NCBI GenBank assembly: GCA_021324755.1
Contig: JAJPIL010000014.1
Coordinates: 186,001 to 250,000, forward strand
Origin: Pseudomonadota bacterium
GTDB lineage: Bacteria > Desulfobacterota > Binatia > Binatales > Binataceae
DNA: 64,000 nt
Reading direction: 5' to 3'
In this document: positions 18,041 to 27,074 of the stretch, in pieces
Position numbering within the stretch: the stretch's first letter is position 1
Layout: each line of letters begins with the position of its first letter
Made by a program: the position numbers and the translations under genes
Notes under the pieces: model-generated
The model's input: only the letters and a program-made list of their open reading frames with translations
Told to the model about the DNA's origin: nothing
Database searches by the model: none

Positions 18041-18059
18041 CTTTCGAGACCTCGGTCAA
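18032..18059 (-). promoter_or_regulatory. Predicted sigma-70-type promoter of the hemerythrin operon
   Basis: On the minus strand TTGACC (18059-18054) matches the -35 consensus at five of six positions. After 16 bases comes TATATG (18037-18032) as a -10 (four of six). The -10 lies inside the NsrR-like palindrome. Transcription would start near 18025, leaving a leader of about 50 bases. Confidence 0.5.
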
Positions 18060-18920
18060 GAAACCGTCAGCAGAATTTGTCGCTATTTTGAGAGCGAGTA
18101 CGAATCACTGAGCTGGTGCCAGTTAGCTCCTGATTTCCGAGCTAACCTTGCAGCAGCTCTGGTAGCTTTAACGCACGTGGAAGGGCAGTGCGTTGTGGGT
18201 GAGCTCAAGGCACAGCCCGTTGAGCACGTCCGACACGCACGCGCACTGGGCGCAAGCGAACGAACGCACGATCTACAGCGCCCTGATTGCCTGGGTGGAG
18301 CCGCAAATACGAGATGGTGAAGCGGGCGAGCTTCGCTTTATTTTGCACAAAGGTGTCGGTTCGGCTTTGTTGAGCGAAGGCAAGAGGTATCGAAGCTGAT
18401 TTGGTGACGACACGAACTGGCCGGCGACATATGCTCAGATGAGCATCACGGCTGTCTCAACGCACGAAAAGGCGAGCGCGAACTTTGGGGGATACGAAGT
18501 GCGACTAAATCCTAACGGTTGGCTCAAAACAAAAGGAGCAGTGGCTTTGAGCTCAAGCCAGATGTGCGCACGTTGATAACTTGCGGATCGCAGTCAAGGT
18601 AAGCCAGGTGGCAAAGGAGAATCGACCGTTGGACTGACGAGGTGCGCGGATGTCCGCATGTAAGTCTCTTGCACTACGTCATCCCACCTTTTTCTCTTCT
18701 TCTCGTCGCCTTAGATCGATCGCGCCACTCGATAAAGTCGCTGATTATGCCTTTTGACGGTCAGCTCGAAGAGGTCGATTTCTCCGGCGCGAAATCGTCG
18801 TGCGCTCGAGCCGTGCCTTACGGATGTAGCCGCGTCAGCGCTCGACTTTTGTCGTCCAGACCGGCATTGTCTGTCGGCGCAGAAAGATGAAGATGCTCGC
18901 TCCGGTGGATTATCTGCGTG
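18060..18920. other. Approx. 860-bp region without an assignable gene
   Basis: This is the longest gap of the window. A plus-strand frame ending at 18399 contains ANERT followed by LIAWV, faintly like DUF202 membrane proteins, but no membrane spans follow. I therefore do not call a gene. Nothing resembling a transposase, tRNA or tandem repeat was found. Decayed coding sequence is a reasonable guess. Confidence 0.45.
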
Positions 18921-19757
18921 TTATCGCCGCATCAGGGCGTTAGCTTCCTCATAGCTTGCCGCTTCGGCGAAGCTTGTATAGGTTCCCGAGGTAAGTAGCT
19001 CTTTTGCGATTCGTTGGAACAGCGACAGCGCCGCCAAAGCCGCCGCGGGGCCGATCGTAACTCGAGCAACGCCCAGAGCCTGCAGCTCTCGAATCGGCGG
19101 CGTAGTCGGCGTAGCCAAGATATTCACTGGCCCCCGAATCTGGGGGATTAGCGCAGCGATCGTCGCTCGGTCCAAGAAGCCCATCACGTAAAGACAATCG
19201 GCTCCCGCGTCTCGGTACGCGTTCGCGCGGCGCACGGCGTGCTCCAAGCGCGTTTCAGGCTCGCCGATCGCTCGCAAAAAGACGTCGGTCCGCGCGTTGA
19301 TAACCAGATCGACGCCTGTTGACCTGGCAGCTTCTTTAGCCGCCTTGATACGCTCGATCATTTCGTCGATCTCGTACAGGTTGCCGCTGCCGTCGTGTTT
19401 TGAGTCTTCCAGATTGATTCCCACGGCACCGGCAGCGATCACCGCCCTGACTGTGTCGGCAACGCCCGCAGCGTCTCGGGCATAACCTGACTCCATGTCG
19501 GCGCTTACCGGAACATCGACGCAATTAGCGATCCGGCGGACCGCTCCTAGCATTTCATCGCGCGGTATCACTTCGCCGTCCGGATACCCGAGCGAAAAAG
19601 CGATCCCAGCGCTCGGAGTGGCGATCGCTTTGAAACCGGCCGCCTCGAAGGCCCGCGCGCTTAGGGCGTCGTAGGCGTTGGGCAAAACGAGAATCGAAGG
19701 CCCCAGGTGCATCTCGCGAAACGTCTGCGCCTTGCGCTGCTGCTTGACAATATCCAT
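18921..19757 (-). CDS. Isocitrate lyase / PEP mutase superfamily protein, 278 aa
   Basis: TIM-barrel enzyme of the family containing PEP mutase, carboxyvinyl-carboxyphosphonate mutase, 2-methylisocitrate lyase and oxaloacetate hydrolases. Seen are VLPNAYDALSARAFEAAGF, TPSAGIAFSLGYPDGE, the metal-binding ADMESGYA, INLEDSKHDG and INARTDVFL. The KKCGH motif of isocitrate and methylisocitrate lyases is missing; the aligned loop reads EDSKHDGSGNLY. C-C lyase activity of that type is therefore unlikely. The ATG at 19757 has AAAGGAG nine bases upstream; a start 24 bases earlier is possible. It lies 285 bp downstream of the amidase on the same strand, but whether it shares a pathway with it is unknown. 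Confidence 0.82.
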   Translation of the reverse strand: MDIVKQQRKAQTFREMHLGPSILVLPNAYDALSARAFEAAGFKAIATPSAGIAFSLGYPDGEVIPRDEMLGAVRRIANCVDVPVSADMESGYARDAAGVADTVRAVIAAGAVGINLEDSKHDGSGNLYEIDEMIERIKAAKEAARSTGVDLVINARTDVFLRAIGEPETRLEHAVRRANAYRDAGADCLYVMGFLDRATIAALIPQIRGPVNILATPTTPPIRELQALGVARVTIGPAAALAALSLFQRIAKELLTSGTYTSFAEAASYEEANALMRR

Positions 19758-20041
19758 CGCGCTACTCCTTTCGGGAGGCAACCTTCGAGAGCCGCAGCCG
19801 AGAACGTGAGTTCGAGCCTCCCGAGTTTAAGTCTTCCACCGAGGCAGGTGCAGGACGGGCGGGATATGTTTAACTTCTAACCTCGGCCGGCTTTTGAATC
19901 GATGAGCCAGCCCCGAAGCCCGCCCGCAAACCGACACGCGAGCACCTCTCGGGCAAGGGCGATTTTACCGACGACGAGTCGTGCTCGGATGGCGCGCTCG
20001 GTCGAGAAGAGAAATTGCCGTTGGCGCCTGTGTGCCTAACG

Positions 20042-21589
20042 CTACGCCTTACGGGCGCCGATTGGCGGAGCCGGAGGTGTAAAGACGTTGCGAGCAAATG
20101 CGTCCGCCAGGCGCAACAGAAGGTCATCCTCGCCGTGCCTGCCGATCAACATCATTCCGACCGGAAGTCCCTCGGACATCGCGCACGGCACGTTGATCGC
20201 TGGATGGCCCGTTACGTCGAAGGGCGCTGTGTTGGGGATCATCTCCAGCGCTCTCGTGACGTACTCGGCTAAAGGCGCGTTTGCGTCGGGAATTGGTGTT
20301 GCCTTCATGGGGAGCGTGGGCATCACGAGCGCGTCGCACTGCTGTAGCGCCTGATCGTAGGCTGCACGCAAAACGCGCGCTAGATTCTGCGCTTTAGCGT
20401 AATAGCGTCCGTGGTAGTAATCCTGCATATATTGGCCGATCAATACGGTAAGCTTAGTCGTCTCGGAGAGATCTTGGGCGCGGGTCAGGCGTCCTCGCGC
20501 GTAGGCGTCTAGCAGGCTTGTCGTGTAATGTCCCTTCCAGTTGGTGCCCATCGAGTTCCCGGCTACCATCAACATGGTAGCGCCCTCCAGAGCGATTCCG
20601 TTCCAGATATGGATACCGTGCGAATGCCATGGGACGCTGACTTCTGTCACCTGGCAACCTAGGCGTTCGAAAGCGCGCGCGGCTTGACGTACGGCCTCGT
20701 CCACGTCCTGCTGTGATCGCCCGGGCAGGCTGAAGCCTTCTCTCACGACACCTAGCTTAAGGCCACGCACCTCCCCGGTTAGCATCTTGGAATAAGCTTT
20801 GCCACTTGGTCCGCCCGCCTGGCGCGGGTCGAGCCCATCAGGTCCGGCGATAACTTCGAGCAAGAGCGCGACGTCTGCGCAGGTGCGCGCCATCGGTCCC
20901 GCGTGATCCAGCGTCATCTCGATCGGAAAGACCCCTGTGTACGGGACTAACCCGTAGGTCGGTTTCAGTCCGTAGATCCCGCACCAGCAACTGGGGATAC
21001 GGATCGAGCCACCCTGGTCGCCTCCGATGGCCATATCGACCTCGCCGATTGCCACTAACACTGCGCTTCCGCTCGACGAGCCTCCGGCGGAGCGCTCTGG
21101 GTTGTATGGATTACGCACGGGTCCGGTGTCGCTGGTAAAGCTGCTTCCCGAAAAGCACAAGCTTTCGCACACCGCCTTACCTAAAATGGTTCCTCCGGCA
21201 TCGAGGATGCGGGTGACTATGGTGGCATCGGCCTCGGGCACGTAGCCTTCCAGCACGGCCGTGCCGTTCATCATGGGGACTCCAGCAACGCACACATTGT
21301 CTTTGATCGCAACCGTTTTGCCCTTCAAAGGCCCTTCAGAAGCTCCGGTAATCTCAGTTCGCCAGTACCATGCCCCAAGCGGGTTCTCTTCTGGCTTGGG
21401 CCTCCATCCGCTCGACCTCGGATACTTCACAGTGGCGTGTGGTTCGGGCAGCGCGTCCAGTTGTGAGTACGAAGCCAACACCGGTCCCATCAGCTCGCGA
21501 AACTCGCTCAGGCGCGCGTCGGATAACTGCATCCCATAACGCTCTGCAATACGCTTTAGTTGATCTAAAGTTGGAACTTTGACCGACAT
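20042..21589 (-). CDS. Amidase (amidase signature family, nitrile-pathway type), 515 aa
   Basis: Hydrolyses amides to carboxylic acid and ammonia. The Ser-cisSer-Lys triad is complete: Lys96 in VAIKDN, Ser171 in SAGGSSSGS and Ser195 in GGDQGGSIRIP, with Asp191 and Cys203 nearby. These numbers coincide with those I recall for Rhodococcus nitrile-pathway amidases (Asp191/Ser195). The length of about 515 also matches that subfamily rather than GatA. The ATG at 21589 follows GAGGG. It is placed 70 bp after the hemerythrin and downstream of nitrile hydratase beta-alpha-activator on the same strand. It should act on the amide made by that hydratase. The Rhodococcus-like features may indicate horizontal transfer; that is inference. 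Confidence 0.93.
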   Translation of the reverse strand: MSVKVPTLDQLKRIAERYGMQLSDARLSEFRELMGPVLASYSQLDALPEPHATVKYPRSSGWRPKPEENPLGAWYWRTEITGASEGPLKGKTVAIKDNVCVAGVPMMNGTAVLEGYVPEADATIVTRILDAGGTILGKAVCESLCFSGSSFTSDTGPVRNPYNPERSAGGSSSGSAVLVAIGEVDMAIGGDQGGSIRIPSCWCGIYGLKPTYGLVPYTGVFPIEMTLDHAGPMARTCADVALLLEVIAGPDGLDPRQAGGPSGKAYSKMLTGEVRGLKLGVVREGFSLPGRSQQDVDEAVRQAARAFERLGCQVTEVSVPWHSHGIHIWNGIALEGATMLMVAGNSMGTNWKGHYTTSLLDAYARGRLTRAQDLSETTKLTVLIGQYMQDYYHGRYYAKAQNLARVLRAAYDQALQQCDALVMPTLPMKATPIPDANAPLAEYVTRALEMIPNTAPFDVTGHPAINVPCAMSEGLPVGMMLIGRHGEDDLLLRLADAFARNVFTPPAPPIGARKA

Positions 21590-21659
21590 AACACGACCCT
21601 CGCTCTAGGGTAGATTGTTCGTCGCTACCGCCACGCTATTCGTAGCGTGTAGAACGATG

Positions 21660-22151
21660 CTAAATTGTGGGTGGGCGCGTAGCGCAACGAGCGCTACATA
21701 CCCAATCCTGCGGCGCCGTTGCAACCGAGCAGCTCCTTAGCAACTCGGCGCTAGCAGCCGGCCCGAGCAAGTCCAAAAGATCCGGATATATTCCCATGTC
21801 CTCTTCTGCGCTGTGTATCGCAAGCAATCGCGCTAGCGCCTGCGTCGATTTTTTAAGTGACCCGATATCTTGCTGTCGATGAGCCTCCGACCATAGCTTT
21901 TCCGCCGCGTCCCAGATAAAACCGTGCCCTTCGAGCAATAGCGCCACAACCTCTTTGAACTTATGCTCCGCCCTTGGGAACACCAACTTTTCTTCCACGT
22001 ACATATGTCGGCGAAGCTCGGCGCGTGCGCTCTCAAGCAGAGGTAGCTCGACTAGGCCTTCGTCGAGCTTTTCTTCGAATTCGATAAGCCAGCCTTCGAT
22101 CCTGCGATGTGCATGCTGGAGGAAAAGTTCGATCGTTTCCGTGTCAAGCAT
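21660..22151 (-). CDS. Stand-alone hemerythrin-like HHE protein, 163 aa
   Basis: Single HHE four-helix bundle. Likely di-iron ligands are seen in HAHRRIEGW, HMYVEEKLVFP, EGHGFIWD and AIHSAEEDMGIYP, the order expected for the family. The last 25 residues include two cysteines and look disordered. It shares the fold but little else with the HHE domain at 17251-17976. It is located 38 bp after the nitrile hydratase activator and 70 bp before the amidase, on the same strand, so it is part of that operon by position. Hemerythrins are not standard partners of nitrile hydratase. Oxygen or NO handling near a cysteine-oxidised metal enzyme is a guess. Confidence 0.85.
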   Translation of the reverse strand: MLDTETIELFLQHAHRRIEGWLIEFEEKLDEGLVELPLLESARAELRRHMYVEEKLVFPRAEHKFKEVVALLLEGHGFIWDAAEKLWSEAHRQQDIGSLKKSTQALARLLAIHSAEEDMGIYPDLLDLLGPAASAELLRSCSVATAPQDWVCSARCATRPPTI

Positions 22152-22189
22152 GAAAGACGTTCCCGAGCTTGCATCATGTTTATCGCTGC

Positions 22190-22534
22190 TTAGTCTGACT
22201 GGTTCTCACGCCGGCCAACCTTGAGCTCGCTATCTTTTAGGACTCCTCGCTCAAGCAAGAGCCTCTCGAGGCTGTCTAGCCAGAACGCGTAAAAGCGGAA
22301 TTTGTCTTCCTGACCTCGATTGGCGCGTTCCCACGCCGAAATCGCAGCGACGACTCGCCAACGTAGCTCATCGAAGCTTATAACCCCTTTCTCGCAGAGC
22401 GCGATCGCCATGCCGAACACCTCTCGTTCCCACGGCGCTTCGAACACGAGTTCTCCGCTCTTTCGAGGTAGCATCGCGGCAATCCTCGCCCGCACCGTCA
22501 GCTCAGACGGCGCATTTCCAACTTCCTCGTTCAC
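22190..22534 (-). CDS. Nitrile hydratase accessory/activator protein, 114 aa
   Basis: Small beta-subunit-like protein of the nitrile hydratase activator family, which delivers cobalt by subunit swapping in Co-type enzymes. Seen are FEAPWEREVFGMAIALCEKG and FDELRWRVVAAISAWE, resembling the N-terminal half of the beta subunit, then FYAFWLDSLERLLLERG. I chose GTG 22534 because a strong AAAGGAGG lies about ten bases upstream; the frame continues 15 codons further up. It starts 85 bp after the alpha subunit stop. The order beta-alpha-activator is the usual one for cobalt nitrile hydratases. Confidence 0.9.
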   Translation of the reverse strand: MNEEVGNAPSELTVRARIAAMLPRKSGELVFEAPWEREVFGMAIALCEKGVISFDELRWRVVAAISAWERANRGQEDKFRFYAFWLDSLERLLLERGVLKDSELKVGRRENQSD

Positions 22535-22619
22535 AAGTAAACCACCTCCTTTGCTCGCGCCTCTCGGCCACAGCCCCATCGGCCCGAAACCGACGAGCAG
22601 GGGCCAGTAAGCAGCTTAG

Positions 22620-23267
22620 CTAGCTCAGCGAGGACGGAGGAAGAGGATCGCCCACCCCGATCATGGAGTCGCGCGTCACCAGTTTGGCGAGATCTTCTTC
22701 CGTAAGCTTCTCGGTGCCCGAAGGCCTTTGCGGGAGCACGAAATACCTGATCTCCGCGCTGCTGTCCCAGACGTGAACCTCGACGTCATCGGGAATACTC
22801 AGTCCAAAGTCCTCGCGCAACGTCTGCCGTGGGTTGGCGACGAGGCGCGAACGATACTGGGGATATTTGTACCAGTTCGGCGGAAGGCCAAGCACCGGCC
22901 ATGGATAGCAGGAGCACAGAGTGCAGCATACGACATGGCGAACCTTGGGAGTGTTCTCAAGACAAACCATGTGCTCGCCTTGCATCCCACCGATCCCCAG
23001 CTCGGCACAGGCTTTAGTGGCGTCGGCCAAAAGCCTCTTCTTAAACTCAGGATCAACCCACGCCCGTGCAACGACTCGCGCCCCAAGTAACGGCCCAATA
23101 TCTTTCTCGTAGATGCTGACTACGCGCTCTATCATGTCGGAACTTAAAAAGCCCTTTTCGATCAAGAGCGCTTGAAGTGCCTTGGTGCGTGCGGTCAGTT
23201 CTTCCTCGCTGAGAGGGTATTGTTGAGGAATGGGAAGAGGGCTTCCCTTGTAACGCGCCTCGCTCAT
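22620..23267 (-). CDS. nthA: Nitrile hydratase alpha subunit, cobalt type, 215 aa
   Basis: Catalytic subunit that hydrates nitriles to amides. The metal-binding claw is intact: Cys115-Thr-Leu-Cys118-Ser119-Cys120, followed by [14 protein letters not shown]. Thr at the second position is the mark of Co(III) enzymes (Fe(III) enzymes have Ser). Two of the cysteines should be oxidised to sulfenic and sulfinic acid. An extra Cys114 directly precedes the motif. Length is normal for the family. It starts 34 bp after the beta subunit stop, and both subunits form a heterodimer or heterotetramer in the cytosol. No cobalt transporter gene is seen in the locus. Confidence 0.96.
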   Translation of the reverse strand: MSEARYKGSPLPIPQQYPLSEEELTARTKALQALLIEKGFLSSDMIERVVSIYEKDIGPLLGARVVARAWVDPEFKKRLLADATKACAELGIGGMQGEHMVCLENTPKVRHVVCCTLCSCYPWPVLGLPPNWYKYPQYRSRLVANPRQTLREDFGLSIPDDVEVHVWDSSAEIRYFVLPQRPSGTEKLTEEDLAKLVTRDSMIGVGDPLPPSSLS

Positions 23268-23301
23268 TTCAATAGTTCTCCCACGCGTTAGAGACTGTTT
23301 A

Positions 23302-23982
23302 CTACGCCGGCTCGAGATAGCTTTCCCAAAGATCGACGTAAATCGTTTCGTTTGGTTCGGCGCTATCCCAACCCCATAATTCCCACGCCGGAAAAGCTAC
23401 GCTGTAGACTGGCTGGGGATTTTCTCCTTTGCCGAGCGCGTTGGTGTCCGGTGTTACGAAAGTACCGTGAACTTTGTGAATCACGCCTCGCTTGCCTCGC
23501 ACGTAACGCGCAAGCCGAGTATGGCCGGTCGGATTGATATTCTTAGCGCGCACGGGCTGGCCGACGGCAAATCGCGGGCTGACCACCGAAGGACGCGTAC
23601 AGGGAGCCCCTCTTTTGATTAGCGCCGCCATCCGGTCAGCGAGCTTGGGGTCTTTGCGCTCGGGCAATTGCGCCTGGGGATCCTCTCGATAGCGGCGTGC
23701 GCGCGCATCGAGTTCTTCTTTGCTGATAATACCTTTTTCTACGAGGCCCTTCTCGATCGTGAAGAGCCAATGTTCGTAGTACCGAGACGATAGGTAGTAG
23801 GCGGGATGCATCTGCTCGATGCCGAAGCGGAATTCGTCCACATTGATTAGCCCGTTGCCCAGTGTGGCGAAAAGAAGGGCAAAAACGCCTTTCTCCCATT
23901 CGCTATGGAAGACCGGTTCGTTCTCCTCGCGCTGAACGCGCCCTAATCCGTGAAAGCCGCCGAGATCGTGCGCACCATTCAT
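23302..23982 (-). CDS. nthB: Nitrile hydratase beta subunit, 226 aa
   Basis: Begins with the family hallmark [12 protein letters not shown] and continues through the helical N-terminal half ([32 protein letters not shown]). The C-terminal SH3-like barrel follows ([26 protein letters not shown] ... [13 protein letters not shown]). It is the structural partner of the alpha subunit. It is the first gene of the locus, with a G-rich stretch before the ATG at 23982. Downstream on the minus strand lie alpha, activator, hemerythrin and amidase. The beta-before-alpha order agrees with the cobalt-type motif in the alpha subunit. Confidence 0.96.
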   Translation of the reverse strand: MNGAHDLGGFHGLGRVQREENEPVFHSEWEKGVFALLFATLGNGLINVDEFRFGIEQMHPAYYLSSRYYEHWLFTIEKGLVEKGIISKEELDARARRYREDPQAQLPERKDPKLADRMAALIKRGAPCTRPSVVSPRFAVGQPVRAKNINPTGHTRLARYVRGKRGVIHKVHGTFVTPDTNALGKGENPQPVYSVAFPAWELWGWDSAEPNETIYVDLWESYLEPA

Positions 23983-24550
23983 CGGACCCCCCCTTTTACT
24001 TCATGAGCACTCACTGTTGCCGAGCTTGCGTCAAGAGACTTGCCCAGTCACTCGGCGCGCAAGCTCCAAGACGGCGGTTAAAAGAGGTGGGAAGCTTTCT
24101 CATCAATAACGCGCTTGAACCTCGCGGTCAAGCGCGCCTTCGACGGAGACAAATTTATTGGCCTTAATCGAATATAGGCGTTGCGGCTTTGACGCGACGG
24201 TAAGATAAGTTCTCGATTTGCGTACAATCGGATAGCGGATACGCCTGCCGCATGTGGCGTAGAGGGGTTGTTCGACTCAAAGCCGTTTGTCTCACAGGGA
24301 TTGCCTTCCCCAGATCGAGCGTTGCGGGTTGAGCACGAAAGCTTTCCGTTGGCAGTCGCGCGAGCGATAGACGCAAGGAGCGTTAGCACACGCTTTCAGC
24401 AACGCTTATCTTTACGCCGTACGTGCGATTTGAAGCGAAAGCCAAATCGGTCTGCCGAACGCTGGCAGACTTACGCGCCGACAGCTTTTAATCGCTTCAG
24501 ACCGCAGCCGGACTTAGCGCCGGAAGTTAAGACGACGCTCGGTAGCGGTT
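23983..24550. other. 568-bp gene-free region upstream of the nitrile hydratase locus
   Basis: It should carry the promoter of the nitrile hydratase operon (minus strand) and the end of the enoyl-CoA hydratase transcript. A+T-rich sequence near 24150-24180 is a plausible promoter, but no clean -35/-10 pair or operator palindrome could be assigned. No transposon ends or regulator gene were found. Confidence 0.45.
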
Positions 24551-25309
24551 TTAGGCACCTTTCCAGCGTGGGGGACGTTTCTCGGCAAAAGCCCGGGCTC
24601 CTTCGCGTGCGTCTTCGGTATTTTGTAGCTCTTTGTATAATGCGCGCTCGAGCTTTAGTGCCTCTGGAAGGGGCATATCCAAGCCACGTAGCACGGCTTC
24701 CTTGATTTTTTGAACTGCAAGTGGGGCACTTTTGCAAATTTCGAGCGCGATCTCTTCGCACTTGCTCATTAGCTGGCTCATTGGCACCACGTAATCTACC
24801 AAGCCCAGCCTCAGAGCTTCGTGCGCGTCGATGCGGTTGCCCGTATAGAGCATCTCGAGCGCTCTGCCGAGCGGAATCAGACGCGGCAGGCGCTGGGTAC
24901 CGCCGCTTCCTGGAAGCCATCCGAGCCGAACCTCGCCGAGTCCGAATTGAGCGTGCTCCGCCGCTACGCGGATGTCGCAAGCAAGCGCCTGCTCGAGGCC
25001 GCCGCCGTTACAATGGCCGTTTATGGCCGCGATGATAGGCTTGTATAACTCCAGCATCACCGGAAAAGGCGAGTCAGGCGGATCCTGCCCCGCACGCTCC
25101 ACGTAATTACTCTTTACGTCGCTTCCGGCGCAGAACGCGCGCTCGCCCGCTCCGGTAAGAATCGCTACCCGAAGCTGTTTGTCATCCCTGAATTCGCGCC
25201 ACGCCTGCGCCAGAAGAGCGTAGGTCTCGAAATCACAGGCGTTGAGTCGCTCGGGTCGGTTGATTGTTACGTACGCAATTGGACCCTTTTTCTCGAACAA
25301 GACTTTCAT
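24551..25309 (-). CDS. Enoyl-CoA hydratase (crotonase family), 252 aa
   Basis: Second crotonase paralogue in the window. Oxyanion-hole segments [11 protein letters not shown] and [16 protein letters not shown] are present. Both hydratase glutamates are kept, one in [20 protein letters not shown] and one in RALEMLYTG. The KRPPRWKG ending resembles the other paralogue. I use ATG 25309; an in-frame TTG nine bases upstream is possible. It is isolated from the acyl-CoA operon at the left end, lying between the nitrile hydratase region and gltX with about 200 bp on the gltX side. Whether it serves beta-oxidation or another CoA pathway cannot be told. Confidence 0.9.
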   Translation of the reverse strand: MKVLFEKKGPIAYVTINRPERLNACDFETYALLAQAWREFRDDKQLRVAILTGAGERAFCAGSDVKSNYVERAGQDPPDSPFPVMLELYKPIIAAINGHCNGGGLEQALACDIRVAAEHAQFGLGEVRLGWLPGSGGTQRLPRLIPLGRALEMLYTGNRIDAHEALRLGLVDYVVPMSQLMSKCEEIALEICKSAPLAVQKIKEAVLRGLDMPLPEALKLERALYKELQNTEDAREGARAFAEKRPPRWKGA

Positions 25310-25511
25310 CGCTAGCAACCCAAAAACTTTTTTCTTGAGCTCGCTGGTTCACAACCTTAAGCCTAGGACTTTTGAGCGGCAAAACACAATTTTCTCGACA
25401 GACGCTCAGGACAAAATGCGCTCGGATGTCGGCCGGTGGCCTCGAGTGCGTCAAGAGCAACGCGGAGCGATTCTACAAAAAGCTATTTGTTTCGCCTACT
25501 CAGCAAAAACC

Positions 25512-27074
25512 TTATTTAGCGCGCTCCGACGTCTCTTGAAGCTGCTGCCTGATCCATGTCGAGGCGTTAAGCAGCCGCGCTACCGAGCGTTTTATCCCCA
25601 GCACCGCAATTACTTCGAAGATGCCAGGACTGACGGTTCCTCCAGTGAGAGCAACGCGCACGGGTTGGGCAAGCTGTCCGAGCTTGAGATTGAAGCGCGC
25701 AAGGACTCGTTCGAAAACCTCACGCACGCGATCGGCGCGCGCCTTGAGTAAAGCGGCCGCACGAGTGTTCTCCCATTCGGACGACTGGTCCCGGGCGCCA
25801 GCGTCAGCCGACGCGACGACAGCAGGCGTGGTTTCGAACTCGGGCTCCAAAGTTTCTAACTCCCGGGCGAGCGTTTCGATCGGTTCAAGGATCTGGGGAG
25901 TGAGGAACTTGCTGGCTGCTTTGGGGTCAAGTTCGATATCCTCGCTTAGGTAGAAATGCGCAAAGTCGACCATCTCTACCAGTGTTTTGGCTCGCTCCCG
26001 CAAGGTCACAACGACCATCTCGAGCCACACCTCGTCGTCGGGCACGCGATACCCGCGCCTTTCGATAAAGGGCCGCAGCTCGCGCGCAAGCTTAGCCACT
26101 GGTCGCTCCTTCAGATAATGGAAGTTGAGCCACAGAAGTTTTTCGGGATTGAAGATACCGGGCGATTTGCCGCAGTGACTGAAGTCGAATTTTTCGATCA
26201 GCTCTTGTTTTGAGAAAATCTCTTGGTCTCCGTAAGACCATCCCAGGCGCGCCAGATAATTCAACAGCGCTTCTGGGAAGTAGCCCGCGTCGCGATAGGC
26301 GAAGACCGAGGTTGCGCCGTGGCGTTTGGAAAGAGGCTTGCCGTCGTGGCCGAGAACGAGCGGCAGATGGGCAAATAGCGGCGGTTTGGCACCGAGCGCC
26401 TCGAAGATCTTGATTTGCCGCGGTGTGTTAGGCATATGGTCGTCGCCGCGCACCACGTGGGTGATGCGAAAGTCTATATCGTCGACCACGCTTGCGAAAT
26501 TGTAAGTCGGAATTCCGTCGGAGCGAAAGATAATAAGATCGTCGAGCTCTGAATTCTGGAAGACGGCTCGCCCTTTGACCAAGTCGTCGACTACGGTTTC
26601 GCCTTGCTGGGGAGTGCGAAAGCGGATCGCGTAGCGTCTTTCACCGCCGCGCTCGGGCAGCGGAAGTTCCGGGTCGAACGGTAGATTCCGACATTTGCCG
26701 TCGTAGACCGGTTTGCGTTTTTCGCGTTCGGCCTGCTTGCGTTTGGCCTCGAGCTCCTCGGGCGTGCAGTAACATGGATATGCTTTGCCCTCGCGCAAGA
26801 GCTGGCGCAAAACCTCGCGGTAGCGGTCGATCCGGTTGGACTGGAAGTAGCGAGGATCTGGTGGCCCTTCGTCCCAGTCGAGTCCTAACCATCTGAGGCT
26901 TGCCAAGATCTCTTCGAGCGATTCCTTGCTGGAGCGCTCGGGATCGGTATCGTCGATACGTAGGATAAACGTACCGTGATGATGGCGGGCGAAGAGGTAG
27001 GCGAACAGTCCCGAGCGCACATTACCGATGTGCAGCGAGCCCGTTGGGCTTGGCGCATAACGCGTGCGTACCAT
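25512..27074 (-). CDS. gltX: Glutamyl-tRNA synthetase, 520 aa
   Basis: Class I aminoacyl-tRNA synthetase that charges tRNA-Glu. The HIGH-type motif reads HIGN in YAPSPTGSLHIGNVRSGL and the KMSKS-type motif reads KPLSKRHG. A CxC...-type zinc region is suggested by YPCYCTPEEL. The length is slightly above the usual 470-490. The start is ATG 27074, which shares one base with the guaA stop (TGATG); two more ATGs lie just upstream. Since gatCAB is present further right, this enzyme may also misacylate tRNA-Gln, or a second GluRS may exist elsewhere; the sequence alone does not settle this. Confidence 0.95.
   Translation of the reverse strand: MVRTRYAPSPTGSLHIGNVRSGLFAYLFARHHHGTFILRIDDTDPERSSKESLEEILASLRWLGLDWDEGPPDPRYFQSNRIDRYREVLRQLLREGKAYPCYCTPEELEAKRKQAEREKRKPVYDGKCRNLPFDPELPLPERGGERRYAIRFRTPQQGETVVDDLVKGRAVFQNSELDDLIIFRSDGIPTYNFASVVDDIDFRITHVVRGDDHMPNTPRQIKIFEALGAKPPLFAHLPLVLGHDGKPLSKRHGATSVFAYRDAGYFPEALLNYLARLGWSYGDQEIFSKQELIEKFDFSHCGKSPGIFNPEKLLWLNFHYLKERPVAKLARELRPFIERRGYRVPDDEVWLEMVVVTLRERAKTLVEMVDFAHFYLSEDIELDPKAASKFLTPQILEPIETLARELETLEPEFETTPAVVASADAGARDQSSEWENTRAAALLKARADRVREVFERVLARFNLKLGQLAQPVRVALTGGTVSPGIFEVIAVLGIKRSVARLLNASTWIRQQLQETSERAK

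Noticed and set aside
18024-18320. Plus-strand frame beginning at the NsrR-like palindrome
   Set aside because: It only starts there because the palindrome contains ATG; the translation has no family features and would place a start codon inside the operator.
18193-18399. Plus-strand frame containing ANERT and LIAWV, resembling DUF202 proteins
   Set aside because: Spacing within the motif is wrong and no membrane spans follow; no ribosome site. Treated as chance or decayed sequence.
23302-23982. Iron-type nitrile hydratase
   Set aside because: The alpha subunit motif has Thr (CTLCSC) and the gene order is beta-alpha-activator, both of the cobalt type.
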